A stretch of 64,000 nucleotides of DNA from Lottia gigantea (lineage: Eukaryota; Mollusca; Gastropoda; Lottiidae). How positions within the stretch are numbered: position 1 is the first letter of the stretch; every line of letters starts with the position of its first letter. Below the pieces are notes generated by a model. That model was not told where the DNA came from and searched no databases. It worked only from the letters and a program-made list of their open reading frames with translations. Positions 44,281 to 61,800 of the stretch are shown here, one piece after another. Location of the stretch: positions 539,204-603,203 of the forward strand of contig NW_008710453.1 in NCBI RefSeq assembly GCF_000327385.1, in the 5' to 3' direction. The position numbers and the translations under genes are program-made.

Positions 44281-45670
44281 GATTATCAAGAAAAGACGAG
44301 TCGTCATTTTAACTTCAAACGCAGAAAATTTTGTATATGGATTTTAAGGTTAAAATTTCGACGGTTAGCTATGAACACTATACTGATGAGCTTACCTGAA
44401 AGAAAATCTGTTTCAGAGAGTGAGGTAAGGTTAGTCGAACGGATGGCGATTCTGTTCCTTTAACTTAACATCAACTATCAGTAAACTCCATTATTAATCA
44501 CCCCTTTAAAACCAATTCAGGTTGGCAGATAATATATGGACCGAATGATATATATTATTATTCAACTTTGGATATTTTTGATTCACAGTGGTACTTTTGT
44601 GGCATATCTCTACGAAGCCTATATTCAACCTTAAGTTGATCATTGAACTATTTAAAAAGAAAATGCAAATAAAAGTCGTCAGAAGTCATTAACTGCTAGG
44701 ACCATTTATATAGGAATTATTTGCATAATATGTAGTCAATTCAGAGATTGGTGATAAGATGTCTTATCAGAGAAATTAAAAGAAACATAATTTGAAAAGT
44801 GTTCGGCAAAATTTTATTACGTCTTATAAAATTCAAACACATATTTTTAAACTAACGCATGATTAATTGTGCGATATCGTGAACGAATGTCGATTAATAT
44901 AAATCTCGATACTGAAGACTACAGGACTAATCAGAACGAAAGCTGTACACTTGTTGAGTAGTTCATTCGTGATTACTGGGTAACACATTACAAATAAGGA
45001 CTTTCATACAATTCGGCAGTCAATTCTGACATTTTGCGTCATATCTCATAACCATTATTTTTTTTTAATCTGTCATTTTGGAGCTAGCAATGAATTGCAT
45101 GTTAAGTAGCCAGAAGCAAATTGGGTCCTTAAATCGGAATTTTTTCGGCGAAAATTGTTCGTTTTTTACCCAGTTAGATGCAAGTAATTCCGAACAAACC
45201 GTGACTCTCTGGTTCAGAATGTGCCTACTGATTAGACCAATAATTATCACCAGTGTCAATCTTTAAAGGTGTGTATTTTTACTCAGTAGCTGAAAACGAA
45301 ACACCGATTGGATTATGTAATGCTTAACCAATGAGACTTCAGTTTTGACATTCTTGCATTGGCTATATGAGATTATGGTTAATATAGTAACTGTAAACGG
45401 ATGTTATCTTGTCATCTACCAACATGAATAGGTATAATTGGGATTTTTGATGACACACGAAGACAAACCTCTTTGTAACGAAGGCTAATTATTTTGTGTG
45501 CATTTAAAGATATTTACAGGCCTATTAAAAGTACGTGACATTTGTTATCAGGCCTACGTCGTTATATTTATTAAAGGGGATGTTCCATCGAAATTTAAGC
45601 CTTCAAACCCATGTGTGTTTATTATTCGCATTTTAAAGTTAGAATGACGACTCGTCTTCTCTTGAGAATC
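44281..45670. repeat. inverted repeat pair between tektin genes (44281-44313 and 45638-45670)
   Basis: The reverse complement of 44281-44313 matches 45638-45670 at 30 of 33 positions, centred on atgacgactcgtctt. It may be a remnant of 3' flank carried along in the inverted tektin duplication, or the ends of a small mobile element. Confidence 0.6.
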
Positions 45671-45812
45671 TGCCATATAGAAATGAAAAGTAGAATGTTT
45701 AGTTTGAGGCATAAGTAAATCGTGCGGTGTTGATATATTTCTAGTACCTCTGAGGACTATTTACAGATATTCAAGACCCAAATCAACTTGCGATCTTAGC
45801 AAGAGACCTCGA

Positions 45813-45970
45813 CAGAAAGTCTGTATACACAACAAGCTATAATATGTACAGTTTTTTTTTTCTGTGAAGTACTCTGATTGGCTGTATCTGCTGGTGTACG
45901 ATCCAATAAATTCGCTGTTTTACAAATTTTTGTGATACAAGAAAAATCTATAAAGTTGTCAAGGTATTAG
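45813..45970 (+). repeat. dispersed repeat of unknown family, copy between tektin genes
   Basis: Shares acagaaagtctgta and the 23-bp word at 45872-45894 with the LUC7L intron copy at 34912-35050. No terminal repeats or Pol III boxes were recognised, so the class is unknown. Confidence 0.55.
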
Positions 45971-47077
45971 GGATGTTTGCAAAAGCTTGACTTCTGGGAG
46001 ATAAGCCGTGTACTTAAATACAACACAGTGGTATAAAAGACAATCTTTTAATTCAAAACAAGATTCTTTATATACATACAAAAAGAATATTTAAAAACAT
46101 AATATAAATTTTTATCACAGTGATCTTAAATTATATTGAGACCTCGAACACGTCAAACATTGATATACCACAGGGACTCGAAATATTATCCAATAATTAT
46201 GTGTTATTTTTAACTTTGCGGATCCCTGTTATATATGTTGTTTTTTATTATATATACAAGCACATTTCAGATCTAGATTTCTATCACAGCCGTTGATGAT
46301 TTTGATTATTTTGTACATCTAATTATACAATGCTAAGCAATATACAAAAATACAAAGTGAATAGTTATACAAAGACAGAAACAAAATTCACACAAAATAC
46401 ATTACAGGTTTGCTAAAAAAAACTATTTACAAATTCATAAACAGATTTTAAGATAATACTTATAATTATATCGATATACTGTAATACTAAATTGCTAAAA
46501 TCTAATTTTTGTATATAAATATATTGATCATATAAGATAAAACAATTCTTATGACATTTTTGTATATAACAAAATGCAACGGAAATTTCCCTGCTTGTGG
46601 CAATATTAAATCTGTATTCGTTTGGTTTTTGGACGGATTGACTTTAAAATAAATCACACTTTAAGAAGAGAATATTAAATTTCTTAAATATCATTTTAAC
46701 AAGATGCCCATACAAGCTGATGTATAATAAATCCGAAGGTTAATTACATTTTGTATATTAAGTATTGTATAATACTAGAACTGTTAATCGTTTGGCTTAT
46801 TCTATGAGTTCGTATTTTAAATTGATCGATTTTGAAATAATTCTACTACTGTTACTTTGCATTTCAAACGGGATACTTTATACAATATAAATTATTTAAA
46901 TAATACTGTCTCGTAATAATGCTGATATCACAGAGCTGTGGGAGCCTATACTGGCATAAAATTTCAGGATTTAATCAGCCGCGTCTGGAATCTCCGAAAA
47001 TTTCTCTTTGTTTATGATATAAATAGATAAACATCTTTTATATATAACGAAAATCAGATCTACTCCGAACTAAAGAC

Positions 47078-50460
<3,383 letters not shown>

Positions 50461-50491
50461 GTTGTTTCTGACTGGGACTGGGTAGACGCTA

Positions 50492-52740
50492 TCTGTAAAT
50501 GAAAAAAGATCTGTTCTGAACGATAGATGTCATAGTATGTACATACTGTACTTCACAGTGCTTTGTATGTGGTACGTGAAACAACGTTACTTCTGGAATA
50601 GAATAAACTTTCCGTGATAAACTTTGGAATACCGGTAGGCCTATTTCAGACCTTATAAATCATCTTAGTTGGTCAGGTTGGAGAAATGAAGTTTCTGAAT
50701 CAAGAAAAACGAAAAATACTGATAAAATAAAATTACGGATCGCTTGAAATCATAAAAGTTGCCTACAAAAAAATCTTTATTTTCCAGTGCCTCTATGAGA
50801 ATTTACGAAATGTGCAATGTGCATAAAGTAACACTCCATTAGCCGGCTATGTTTTACTCAATCATATCATTACCTCTGATAACCTACTATGATTTATAAT
50901 GAGACGGTCTCGGTGTATTTATCATATTCAATAAATCATTATAAATTAACAACATAATGTTATATACTTAGTTACCGTTAATCTGTGTGGGCTATATAAA
51001 ATTGTACAATAGGGTATAATGAGTTTCTGTCTCAATATGAATCATTTAGGCTATATTCTGTTTTCTTACGTAAGTGGCTTTAATACTTTGTGTTCATTTG
51101 ACAATTTTTCACATAATCGAAATAGATCTCTATCAGATGTTAATATTTACCCAATTTGTCAAAGTATCCGTATCTCTTTTCACAATAAAAAATGAAAAAC
51201 AAAATTAAAAGTCTGCATTTAAATCACAAATAAACCTGTACAATACTCTAATTATAATGCAGATATAGATGTTTCGTACGTGGCAAGTTGAGTCGCACAG
51301 AGAAAAAACGCGAAACTAAACATCAATATTTGCATTTTATTTGCCTTTTAGCACATTTTGTTATAGATATGATATTTCATTTTTAATAATTTCAGGCCTA
51401 CACGCCCTACGACGGGTACCCAACTGGTATATACCACAAAACGTAATTATTTTATTGATGGTTGGTCAATAGTTTATCAAACATTATATCTATAGAGTAT
51501 TTTGTGAAAAAGAAAACGAACTGACTCACCTATGTCCTAATATCTGAATAAACAGAGATATAAAATAGATCCTTGACCCAACTAAATAGTCCAATACAAG
51601 CACTTGACTATACCTACCAACTTTGGTAATGATTAAATTTATTGAAACAATAGCATTATATAGGTTTTCTTTATTGGAATTATGTAACTTCCAGCGCGTG
51701 TTTGGTTGCGCATAGGTGCCTAGAAACGCCCGGGCAACGCAGTCATGTTATAGAAAGTGATCTTATACCCAATATTGATTTCACTACAGTCGCATGTTAT
51801 AAGCATATAGATAATCATTTCTATTTATTAAAAATTATTACATTATGTTCGCTCGATTGAATCCATATTAATTATAATTATATGACCTTTTCAAATGGAT
51901 TAACGCCCTTTACACCGATATGCCCATACAAACAGCAACAAATAATACACTTGATCTTTCAAATCCCCTTTCATGAATGTTTTTGTCTGTGTATAATAGT
52001 GTATTTAACTCTTAAACTCTACCTGATAATTTATTATAATGTAGGTGTAGGGTAGACCTAGATCTAAAATAGCGTATAAAACTATACTGTTAGTTTGATA
52101 AAGAAAGGAACCTGAGTGAAACTATTTAATTGGTTTAAAGCTTGGGCATGGGCATGGAGTCTTCCTATATTAAATCCCATATATGCAACCTGCAACAAGG
52201 TCTATAATTTTAGAAAGTCCTGTCGGCTTGTCGGTAATCAATCCATTGTAATATTGTACCATTAACTAAGGATACATAACCTTGGGCCTAATCTATGACC
52301 TGGAATGGTACGAGATTGCTTTTTAATTTAGGCCTTTTTGTTAATCTTTACAATTTTGCCATTTGTGTTTTGTGGATATTCTCTTTATAACTTTCCATTT
52401 AGTAATTTGCTTTTAATTCTTCTAATATCCAACCAGGAACTGTATTTACACAGATCTACTGGATTTATTAAGTTTTAGGCTAAGCTTTTTAAAGCTAGAT
52501 TTTGAGGCCCTGTGTCTGTTAGGCCTAGACGTAATTCCTACTTCTACTAATAAAACTTAAAATGAGTAAATAAAAATAAAGCAAACCTCTCCGCGTGTAA
52601 AGTTTTGCAATCCAATCGGAGTAGGTAGGATATCTAGGTGATAACGATAAATAATCCATTGTAAATTCGATAAAATCTCTGAACTTTTGAAAGAAAAATA
52701 CGGCCGAAATTTGGTTGCTTAGAGCGATTGTCTGTCTTCC
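50492..52740. other. shared upstream region of tektin gene 2 and NUBP1
   Basis: AT-rich. Candidate signals on the minus strand: a splice donor at 51529 for a tektin leader exon, an X-box-like half-site GTTGCC (plus 51733-51738), and a second candidate exon at about 52590-52740 that reads MDYLSLSPRYPTYSDWIAK before a GTTTGC donor. No protein family was recognised for the latter. Confidence 0.4.
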
Positions 52741-52755
52741 CACAATTCAATCCGC

Positions 52756-52762
52756 GACGTCA
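52756..52762. promoter_or_regulatory. CRE-like site in the NUBP1 upstream region
   Basis: gacgtca, read TGACGTC on the minus strand, lies 54 bp before the NUBP1 ATG, where a proximal promoter element would be expected. Only the motif supports it. Confidence 0.35.
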
Positions 52763-52815
52763 TATAGGAACTCTTCAGTCAAATAAAAACAAAAAAGGTT
52801 ATCCAGCGAGTCAAA

Positions 52816-55800
52816 ATGGCAGACATTCCTAAGGACGCTCCTGAACGTACGTTTTAAATTAAGTTTTTTCTTGAACCGTAACATATTTTAAAATGACAAT
52901 TATGAAAATTAATGGCTTGATGTTCAGGTTATTGCATGAATAATACATTACGGTCATTATCGGTATTTATTGTCGAGTTTTAGTGTAGTAAACAGTGTTT
53001 TTCAACTTAAAAAAATGTAAACAATTCGATCATTTTTTTTTCTATTATCAAGGCCTATTTGAATTTATTTATTCTAATTCATTTAACGATGAATCTTAGA
53101 ACGGATATAGCTTTATCAACATTATTTTGCGTTCACCCTTGCTCCTATTTCATTTGTTGGATCACCAGACCCGTAGCTGTACTATGACTAAAACACTCCA
53201 GAGACAAGGGGTACCAGTACCAAATATGTGTAAGGCTGGGTATCTTTTACCACATTGAGATTGATTATAGATTAATCAATTATCAATTGATAGTCGAAAA
53301 TAATTCAATTGAGAAACCCTGTAAATACTAAATTAAAAACATGCCAAAATTCCTAATTTCATGGGTAATTTTTGCATCATAGAAGTATGTTCTATTCTAT
53401 ATGCTTTGATCGATTATTATAGTTTTTTTGTGGGTATGTTATGTGCTGAAGGGAACCTATCTGAAAGAGATTACTTCTTATTAAAGGGTACAGTAGAGAA
53501 AAAGTAACTTTGACATATGAAATATTATGAAATTTGATAATCGATAATCAAAATTATAAATTCCTAGCACGATAATCATTTTACCCAAGGGGTAGACTGA
53601 CTCAATGGAGGACATCATTTGAGGCTTAATTCAAAATGCGGCAATTATGTGGAGGCGCCTTGTTGCGCAAGCCTTTAATGGAATGTGTGAGAGGGTTATT
53701 TTAAGAAAATTTTTGAAAAAATTAATTAATTTGGTGCATTCTGACACACATGTATTTTGAGGTAAAAACATATAAAATCTTATTTTCTAATTTTGTTAAA
53801 TAAAAAGTAGAGGTGCAAACCAAATTTTCTAAGGTGACAAATGCCAAGTGGAAAAAAATTCAATTCAAATCTCAATGTATTCAGAGAGTAGTAAACAGGG
53901 TAGCTTGAACATTTTAGTACAGGGCCTATGCAAACGAACTCAGAAATATAACAATATACAAATGAGAGGAGTATCTCAAATTGACACTTCAGTGTAGTAA
54001 GTCAAGCATGTAGGAAATGATTTTGATGATTTTTTTTGTACCTATTGTAGACTGCCCTGGTACTGACAGTGGATCAGCAGGGAAAGCATCAGCTTGTCAA
54101 GGATGTCCTAATCAAACTATATGTTCTTCAGCAAAACCTCAAGGTCCTGATCCAGGTAAGTTCTGACCAAGAAACAACATAATGAGCAGCCACATTTCAG
54201 GCGCCATTCAAGTATAAGCTTAGTTCAATTCAAATAGAATCAATTACCATGACTCAATCTCTATAAATCTGTATTGATATAAACTTATTCAACATCGTCA
54301 TTTTTATGGTTTCTGTTTAACATTTTTGATAAAATGTAACGGAAATACATAATTTACAAAATAGCTAACAGGAATTGTATGGACTGAACACAATATTGGA
54401 AATAAGGGGAAAATGTCCAATATGTTGTGAATATTGAAAAATAATTTTTACTGTTTTGTTACAGCTATTGGTGAAATAAAGAATCGGCTTGCCTCAGTCA
54501 AACATAAGATAATAGTATTATCTGGAAAAGGTGGTGTGGGAAAAAGTACATTTACAGCTCATCTGGCTCATGGATTAGCTGCAGATGAAAGCAAACAGGT
54601 GAGTTTTTTTTCCACCCACCTCACGTTTGAACTTATGCTTGTTTAGGGCCAGACATAAAATGTAATTTTTTAGCAGTTACTCTGACTAACTTTTGGGCCT
54701 CTAGCATGAAAATGCATATCGGTAATATCTGGAGTTCTCTTGTTATTATTTTTTTTCAAATGACACATTTTTAGTGGCCTTGCCAAAAAAGCTTATGCAT
54801 ATGCTATATGAATAGATTCATTTAAGTTAAAGAAATTGCTGAATATTGTTATTTTTGTGATTAGTACCCATGTTTGTCTGTGTATTTGCCAGTTTACATT
54901 TGCTTAAAAATGTACAACTGATATTGATGAAATTTTATATCAGAATTCAATGTAATGTTCTAGTTAGAAATTGTCTGCATTTGGGATATTCAACCAATCA
55001 AATGCTCCATATAATAAAAGATTCACTACTTTGTGAGAGGATGTCTGGAATATTGACTCGTATTCATAGATTTTGACAACCTTTGATACTATTGGGTCAA
55101 CATTACAACTGAAACTACATAAATAAAACATCCGGTTCTGTATTTTGATCAGATCATGTTAAATTAAGGACAATTTTTTTTCCATTAGGGAACATTAAAA
55201 GTGTGACTTCTATCGTTAAGAACTGATTTTCATCGAACTTTCATGCAGTAGCTCAGAAATTGAAAGTGAGAGACTTTGTTATGTTGTGCGTAAATCAAAA
55301 TGTACTAATCAGATAACAATGGATTGGCCTACTTTACACTGCTGTTCTAGCTAAAATCTTATTTGAAAATGTTGTAATTAGATTTTAATTTGTTTATTAT
55401 CCCTACATAAAGTTTGGCTGGAATATCTGATATATTTCAGTATTTAAAATTCAGGAATTTACTCTGTCAATTTTCACAACAACGAACATTTTTTCGAAAT
55501 AAATAAATATTTGTATATTCCAATTACCTATTCTTTTAAAATTTAACCTGATGGTATTTTATCAGTTAGTCCTTACTGTTACTATGGCTTCTATTAACAA
55601 TGTTATTTATAACATAAAAAAGTTTGAGCTTACTTTTTCTAGTAGATACAATTTCTTTCTGTACACCTGTCTCTGCTCACACTTGATTCATTGGCATTCT
55701 TAAAGCTATGATTTTTTACATTTACATATTGCATTATAGGTTAAAAAAGATTCATGCATTCATTCTCTTTCCTTAACCCTTTCAACACAATCATATAAAT

Positions 55801-58800
55801 TGGAGTTTAGGGCTAGTGATGTTCTATTTTATTCACACTTAGTGTTTAAGGGGTTAATCTCTTCTCAACTAATACTTGATTGAGAGAAACTACACACACA
55901 ATATCTTATAAAACAAATAAACTTTCAATATTATGACTGATAATAGTGGGTATATTAGCTATAAAGTGGACTAGACAGTTATTCAATATCTTTATTTATT
56001 CAACTACTCATTTATTCATTCTTAGATCATCCAACTGTCCATCTTAGGGATAATTTATCCTTTGCAATGACATTGTTCATCAACAACAGAAAATAAACCT
56101 ATTATTGAATAGTGCTTTATGTATTTATTACACAGCAAATAAAGTATCTTTGAGTGTCTCGGTAAAATTTGTATTGAATGGGCAAGTTTAGTGCGAAAAT
56201 TGAATAGTCTAGATTTTTCTGCAGGTGACTTATATCAATTTGATTAGGCTTCTGAAAATTTATAGCTATTAAGGTAAATCCACATATTATGGACACAAAA
56301 ACGTTTAGTAACTTTCATTTATATGCATACATTTATGATATTATATTCTTTCTAGTTATAAATTTCCATATATACCTGTGCACAATTGCAAGTATATATC
56401 AAATAGTTCAAAAAATTAACTCCATGCTCCAATATTTGTAAGTGTATTTTTTATTTTGGCTGATAATTATGATAAATCTAATGATGTTTGTTCATGTTAA
56501 ACAAGGGTAAATTGAATTAGAATACAATGGATTGAAGAATATAATTGATTATTAATGAATTATATTGATATACTATTTGTTACAAATTATATCTGATAAT
56601 AAATTTTCATAATGTCTATTAGTTGGTTATTTCACCCTAAATGGACAGTTATTAAGTGAATCCCTAACAATGATAACAATAGATGTCCTTACCTAGTGAA
56701 AAGATCAGGATTACAATATCAATATAACTATACTTTTCCTTAGTCTAACTACATTAAGACAACATTGAACATAGGGCCAGGTTATAGCCACTGTTACTAT
56801 GTAAGACCCTGATCAACATTGAATGTGACCATAGCGACACAAGTTTACCCATAAGCCACCCTTATTATATTTGTCTTGAGCTTAAATAGGTATTCTATGA
56901 GGGGGTTTGCTGTCACGCCTGTACGATTTATATTGGATTAAAGGCTAGACTTGAGATTTTTTAAATAGGCTATAAAACAATGTAATAATCACTTGAACGT
57001 AATGCTACGTGTACATGTAGTATCTATTCCTTATTTAAAGGGGTAGACTTATTTGTCTTTTTTTGCTTTATTGAAAGAGCAAATCTACATAATTTTTATA
57101 CTCAATTTTCATGATGATTGTGTGTTAGAGTTATTGATGGACTTATAGTAAAGATTTAAAACTGATAACCATTGTTCATCAACTTCATCATCTTCATAAT
57201 TTTAATCATTTTCTTCTTCTTCATCTTTCACAGTGGTACAGAAATTTTTTTTCTCCCTGCCAAAATGTGCATGTGAAGTTATCCGAAAGTAAAGATTTTG
57301 TAAGCTTTTACAAAGGGTCTAAGCTACCATGAAATTTTTTACTTCCATCAATGTGCTATGTGCAAGTGTGCTAGAGAGGCCGAGAACCAGAGTAACTGTT
57401 AATTTTGTTTATCAACAAGGGTAAAATAAGACATACACAGGAATAATAAGTCTTCAGTCTATACAATACATCATGTCTAATGTGGTTTCTATTATTTTTA
57501 ATACAACAGTAAACATGTCTCAGATTCAGTTTGAAAGATTTCTTGAAAACTAATACATTGTGTTATGTTGGCTGGGTTGAAAATATTGTACTTGTCACTT
57601 ATTTGGCAAATTGATCAAATATTTCTAGTAAATACACCTACCTATAGTTTTAATCTCTATTTTAGAAGCACCAATAGTCACATTAATCTTAATCTAATCT
57701 TAGTTTGATTAAACTAAGATTACTATTTTCTTTGTTTCTTTTTCAATTGAATATATTCTTGTTGGGATCAATGTTTTAGGATAATATCATATATCATTGA
57801 ATTTTTGAAGGCATGTCTATGTGGAATTGGTAATGTAATACAATAGAGCAAGGATGCTGAACGGGGTTATAGAAAGAAAAGGTTGAAAACCCCTGTTTTA
57901 GAGGTAGCCAGTTTTGAAAGGCTAAACTTAAAACATTGTCAATTATCAAGTTAATATTTGTGACATATTTGTGAGATATTCCACACCATGTCAAGATCAC
58001 CTAGTTTAAGAAAGATAGCAGTAGTTTTATATTGTAATCAATCTTAATCCCAACAAATCATTATCTATATGACAATTATATTGACTAGAGTTATAAATAC
58101 ACATATATTCAAATAGTCATTTAACTTGAATTTTAGGTATAAATTGTTTTGTTTTATCTTATGAAATTCTGTGTGCATAGACAGTTTAAATTTTGATTAT
58201 TATCTACTATAAACTGAAACAAACAAATTTCTTTGAACTGCTATCATGTTTTTTTTGCTACTTACAAACTATCAAATTAAATAAAAGATAATGTAGCAAA
58301 TTCACTCTAAGTCTGATAAATATTCCTTTGAACTTCACTTAAAGTTATTAATTTCATTATAAATGTTTAAATGTATCAAATATTACCTGTTACTCATGGA
58401 TTTATCATTTCCAGGCTTATTACCATTTCCAGACAACTGTTCTTAATGATTTTGACTACAGCATGTTTCTATTTCAGATTGGTGTTTTAGATGTTGATAT
58501 TTGTGGACCCTCCATACCAAGAATATTAGGTTTAGAAGGAGAACAGGTAATACTTTGTGACCATTAGTATAAAAATTTTCAGATTATCATCAACATTTAC
58601 ACTTTTTTGATCCAAATGTGCAGAAGAGTGCATTTTCAACTTTGCAAAAGAGTGGAAAAATTCTGTAAAATAGATTTTCTTCTAAAAGCTTATAAGCTTG
58701 CAATGCTATCAACCATGTTTGATTATTTAATCCTTGAACATTCTATGGATAGCAACTCGTTTAATATCAACCTCATTGATTTTGTGACCTGGTGAACATG

Positions 58801-61800
58801 GACTTCTTTTTTTTTCTGCTTTTGTTATTATTTGTGTACGGTTTATTTATAGGTTCACCAAAGTTCTTCAGGATGGTCACCAGTGGTAAGTTTTGTTTGA
58901 TGTTATTTTTGACTACTTGATCATCACATAATTTGAAATTAAGGGATGTCAACTCTCATTATTTTTTTTTTGACACCATCTTTTCTGGAATCAAGGTGGG
59001 CTTGTTGCTTTAAAGGATTAGTTACTAAACGTTGTTTTCTTCTGTAACTTGTCTTGGGATGTAGATTACTTGCATGTTTGCACTGTGACCTTTTCTATAA
59101 TTAATCAGTCAAATAGTATTAATTAATGTAACAACTTTGATTAACAACTACTGACTAACATGAAAGCATCTTCATTACATATTCTAGTACTTTTTCACCT
59201 CCATGTTTTGTTGCTAATGGCAACCTCTCAAAGAATCATGAATAACTAAAGCCTCTTGTAAATTATGCACGTAAACAACACCCAAGTGGGATGTCAGAAT
59301 ACACTTATTACAATTTCCCAATTTACACCTGATGTCTGATTGATGTTAAAAAAAAACCTTGCTGTGATTTGGTCTGTGCCAGATACTTTCTAAGACAAAA
59401 TCATTAACATTGATTGGTTATTCATACAAAGAAATAAGAATCTTTTTGATATTTCAGTATGTAACAGACAATTTAGCAGTGATGTCAGTAGGGTTTCTAC
59501 TATCAGGACCTGATGATGCTGTCATTTGGAGAGGACCAAAGAAAAATGGTAAGGATCGGTTATGAGTTATGATAATGTTATTTTGCTGGGCATTTTAATG
59601 TTTTCAAGACTTTGATGCAAACATTGGAAATTGGTTATACATGTTAAAGATCTTTTAGATTTTGAAATTGAATTGAATCAAAAACACTCTGCAAGGCCTA
59701 GCTCACTGTCTATAGCTATATCACTGATAGAAAATAAGTATGTATTAATTTCATGTATTAGGTATGATCAAACAGTTTTTACGAGATGTAGATTGGGGTG
59801 AGATTGATTATTTAGTTATAGACACGCCCCCTGGTACTAGTGATGAACATATATCAACCACCCAATACCTTAGTCAAACTAATGTTGATGGTGCAGTATT
59901 ATTAACAACACCTCAGGTAGATCGTAATGCCATTTCTTTATCAAGATAAGGTACAGAGTTACCTCCCTTACAGTAGAAAAATATGATTAAGACCTGTTAA
60001 AGACTCTTCTTAGTTGCACAACAGAAGTTTTGAAAAGGCCATAGGGGTTTGAATTGGCTTATCAGTTTGCATAATTTTTGCATTCCGTTCAGTTTGCTAT
60101 CAGTGACTCTAAAATGTTCATTATGCTGTCATGCCTTTACATGTGTTTTGGATATAAGCATTTTAACAGGACAACCTGTTTGGAATCCAATATTAAATAT
60201 CCAATATTAGATAGAATTGATAGAATAAAAAGAAGTATCCCATGATATCTTGTAATATTGCAAAGAAAAATTGCAATATCCAGAATTTCTAGCAAACATG
60301 TTTTATTGTATTTCATTTTAAAGAAATTGTAATACTGTTTCAGGAAGTAGCCTTACAAGATGTTAGAAAAGAAATAACATTTTGTCGGAAAGTTAATTTA
60401 CCTATAATAGGTGTTGTAGAAAATATGAGTGGTTTTGTTTGTCCTAAATGTACAGTAAGTAGTTTTTCAAACTTATGTAGTTGCAGTTCCAATCAGGAAG
60501 TTTGGCCCCCATATTTGGATATGAAGCCAGTCTTTGACTACTTGAGACTGGGTTGTCAACAATGTATCCTTTCTTTTTGCTGTATCCCTTTTGCTTAAAG
60601 AATTCCTTCTGTTGTTTGAGCACATGTTGACAGTAATACTTCCATATTGAATTCTTTGGGAAAAGATTCATCATGATCATTATGTAAAATAAATGATAAA
60701 TTAAATGCTCACTCAAAGGATGACAGATCTTTGGAACTTGTATGAACAGGCTTACAGAAAGAAGTATGATAGAGTTTGATCAAGCAATGAATAGCATAAT
60801 GTATGAATTATGGTGTACTGTTTACCAAACTCTTGTTCTGTTTTTTTTATAAGATTTTATCTATAATATAGTCACTTCAGATAGGGTCTAGCGACAGTCT
60901 CTTGATTAACCTTTTGACCTAACCTGATAAACACAGCAGCACAAAATGAATGGGCTGGAGAAGAGAAAAATTTTATTGGTTAAATTCAGTCATCAATTTA
61001 GGTCAAAAGGTTAGTTTGACTAACACTCAAGAGGGCTGTTGTTAGACCCTAACAGAAGTGGCTATATCAATGTTAAAGCTAATGAAAAAAGGGAATGAAT
61101 GTTTGGTCTAATTAAAATCAATATTAATTATAGTGTGTCAGTCCGATTATGATGTCACAATATTTAAAACCATTTGGTTTGAAATAATGTCTTATCTGTC
61201 CATGTTTGCCTGCAAATATTACTTATCACATTCCATTTTACAGACGGAGTCTGTGATATTTCCACCAACTACTGGCGGAGGTGAAAAGATGGCAGCAGAT
61301 TCTAATATTCCATTCCTGGGAAAGTTACCTCTTGATCCTAGAATAGGTTTGTTTATATTTTAATTTCTAGTTAAATCTTGGTAGTTCAAACTTATTCAAA
61401 AAAGCATTTAGGATGGTAACAGTGATTGCAGCATTTATTTGGTGCATATTTGTGAGGTCTCAAAAGTGTGCGATTCATGCAAAATTTAGATGAAATTTTT
61501 GAAAGTTTTTGCTTTTTCAGTGCTTGGTATTATGAAATCCAAACTAACCCTTGCATACATTAAAGGATACAATTTTATGAGATTTTCATTATACTTAGTA
61601 ATTATGTAAGATCTTAGATATGTCTGCATTTCACATTTTCAACTACAAAGTCTAATTGTCTTATAGGAAAATGTTGTGATGAAGGAAAGAATTATTTTGA
61701 AGAAGTTCAAGAATCGCCTGCAACTCTAGCATTTAAAAGCATTATTGACAGTAAGTTTGATATAACATAGATAAAATATAATTACATATATATATGACCT

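Larger units (their letters stand above)
44095..47077. other. 3.0 kb spacer between the convergent tektin genes
   Basis: It holds an inverted repeat (44281-44313 with 45638-45670, 30 of 33 positions matching) and a dispersed repeat at 45813-45970. Short open frames at 45065-45266 on both strands have no family resemblance. The rest is AT-rich and featureless. Confidence 0.5.

Noticed and set aside
45065-45266. Overlapping open frames on both strands in the tektin spacer
   Set aside because: Short, AT-rich and unrelated to known families; probably chance.
57760-58060. Possible second MITE suggested by tgttgggat and an inverted atcccaaca
   Set aside because: The inverted match is only about a dozen bases and no target-site duplication or further arm similarity was found.
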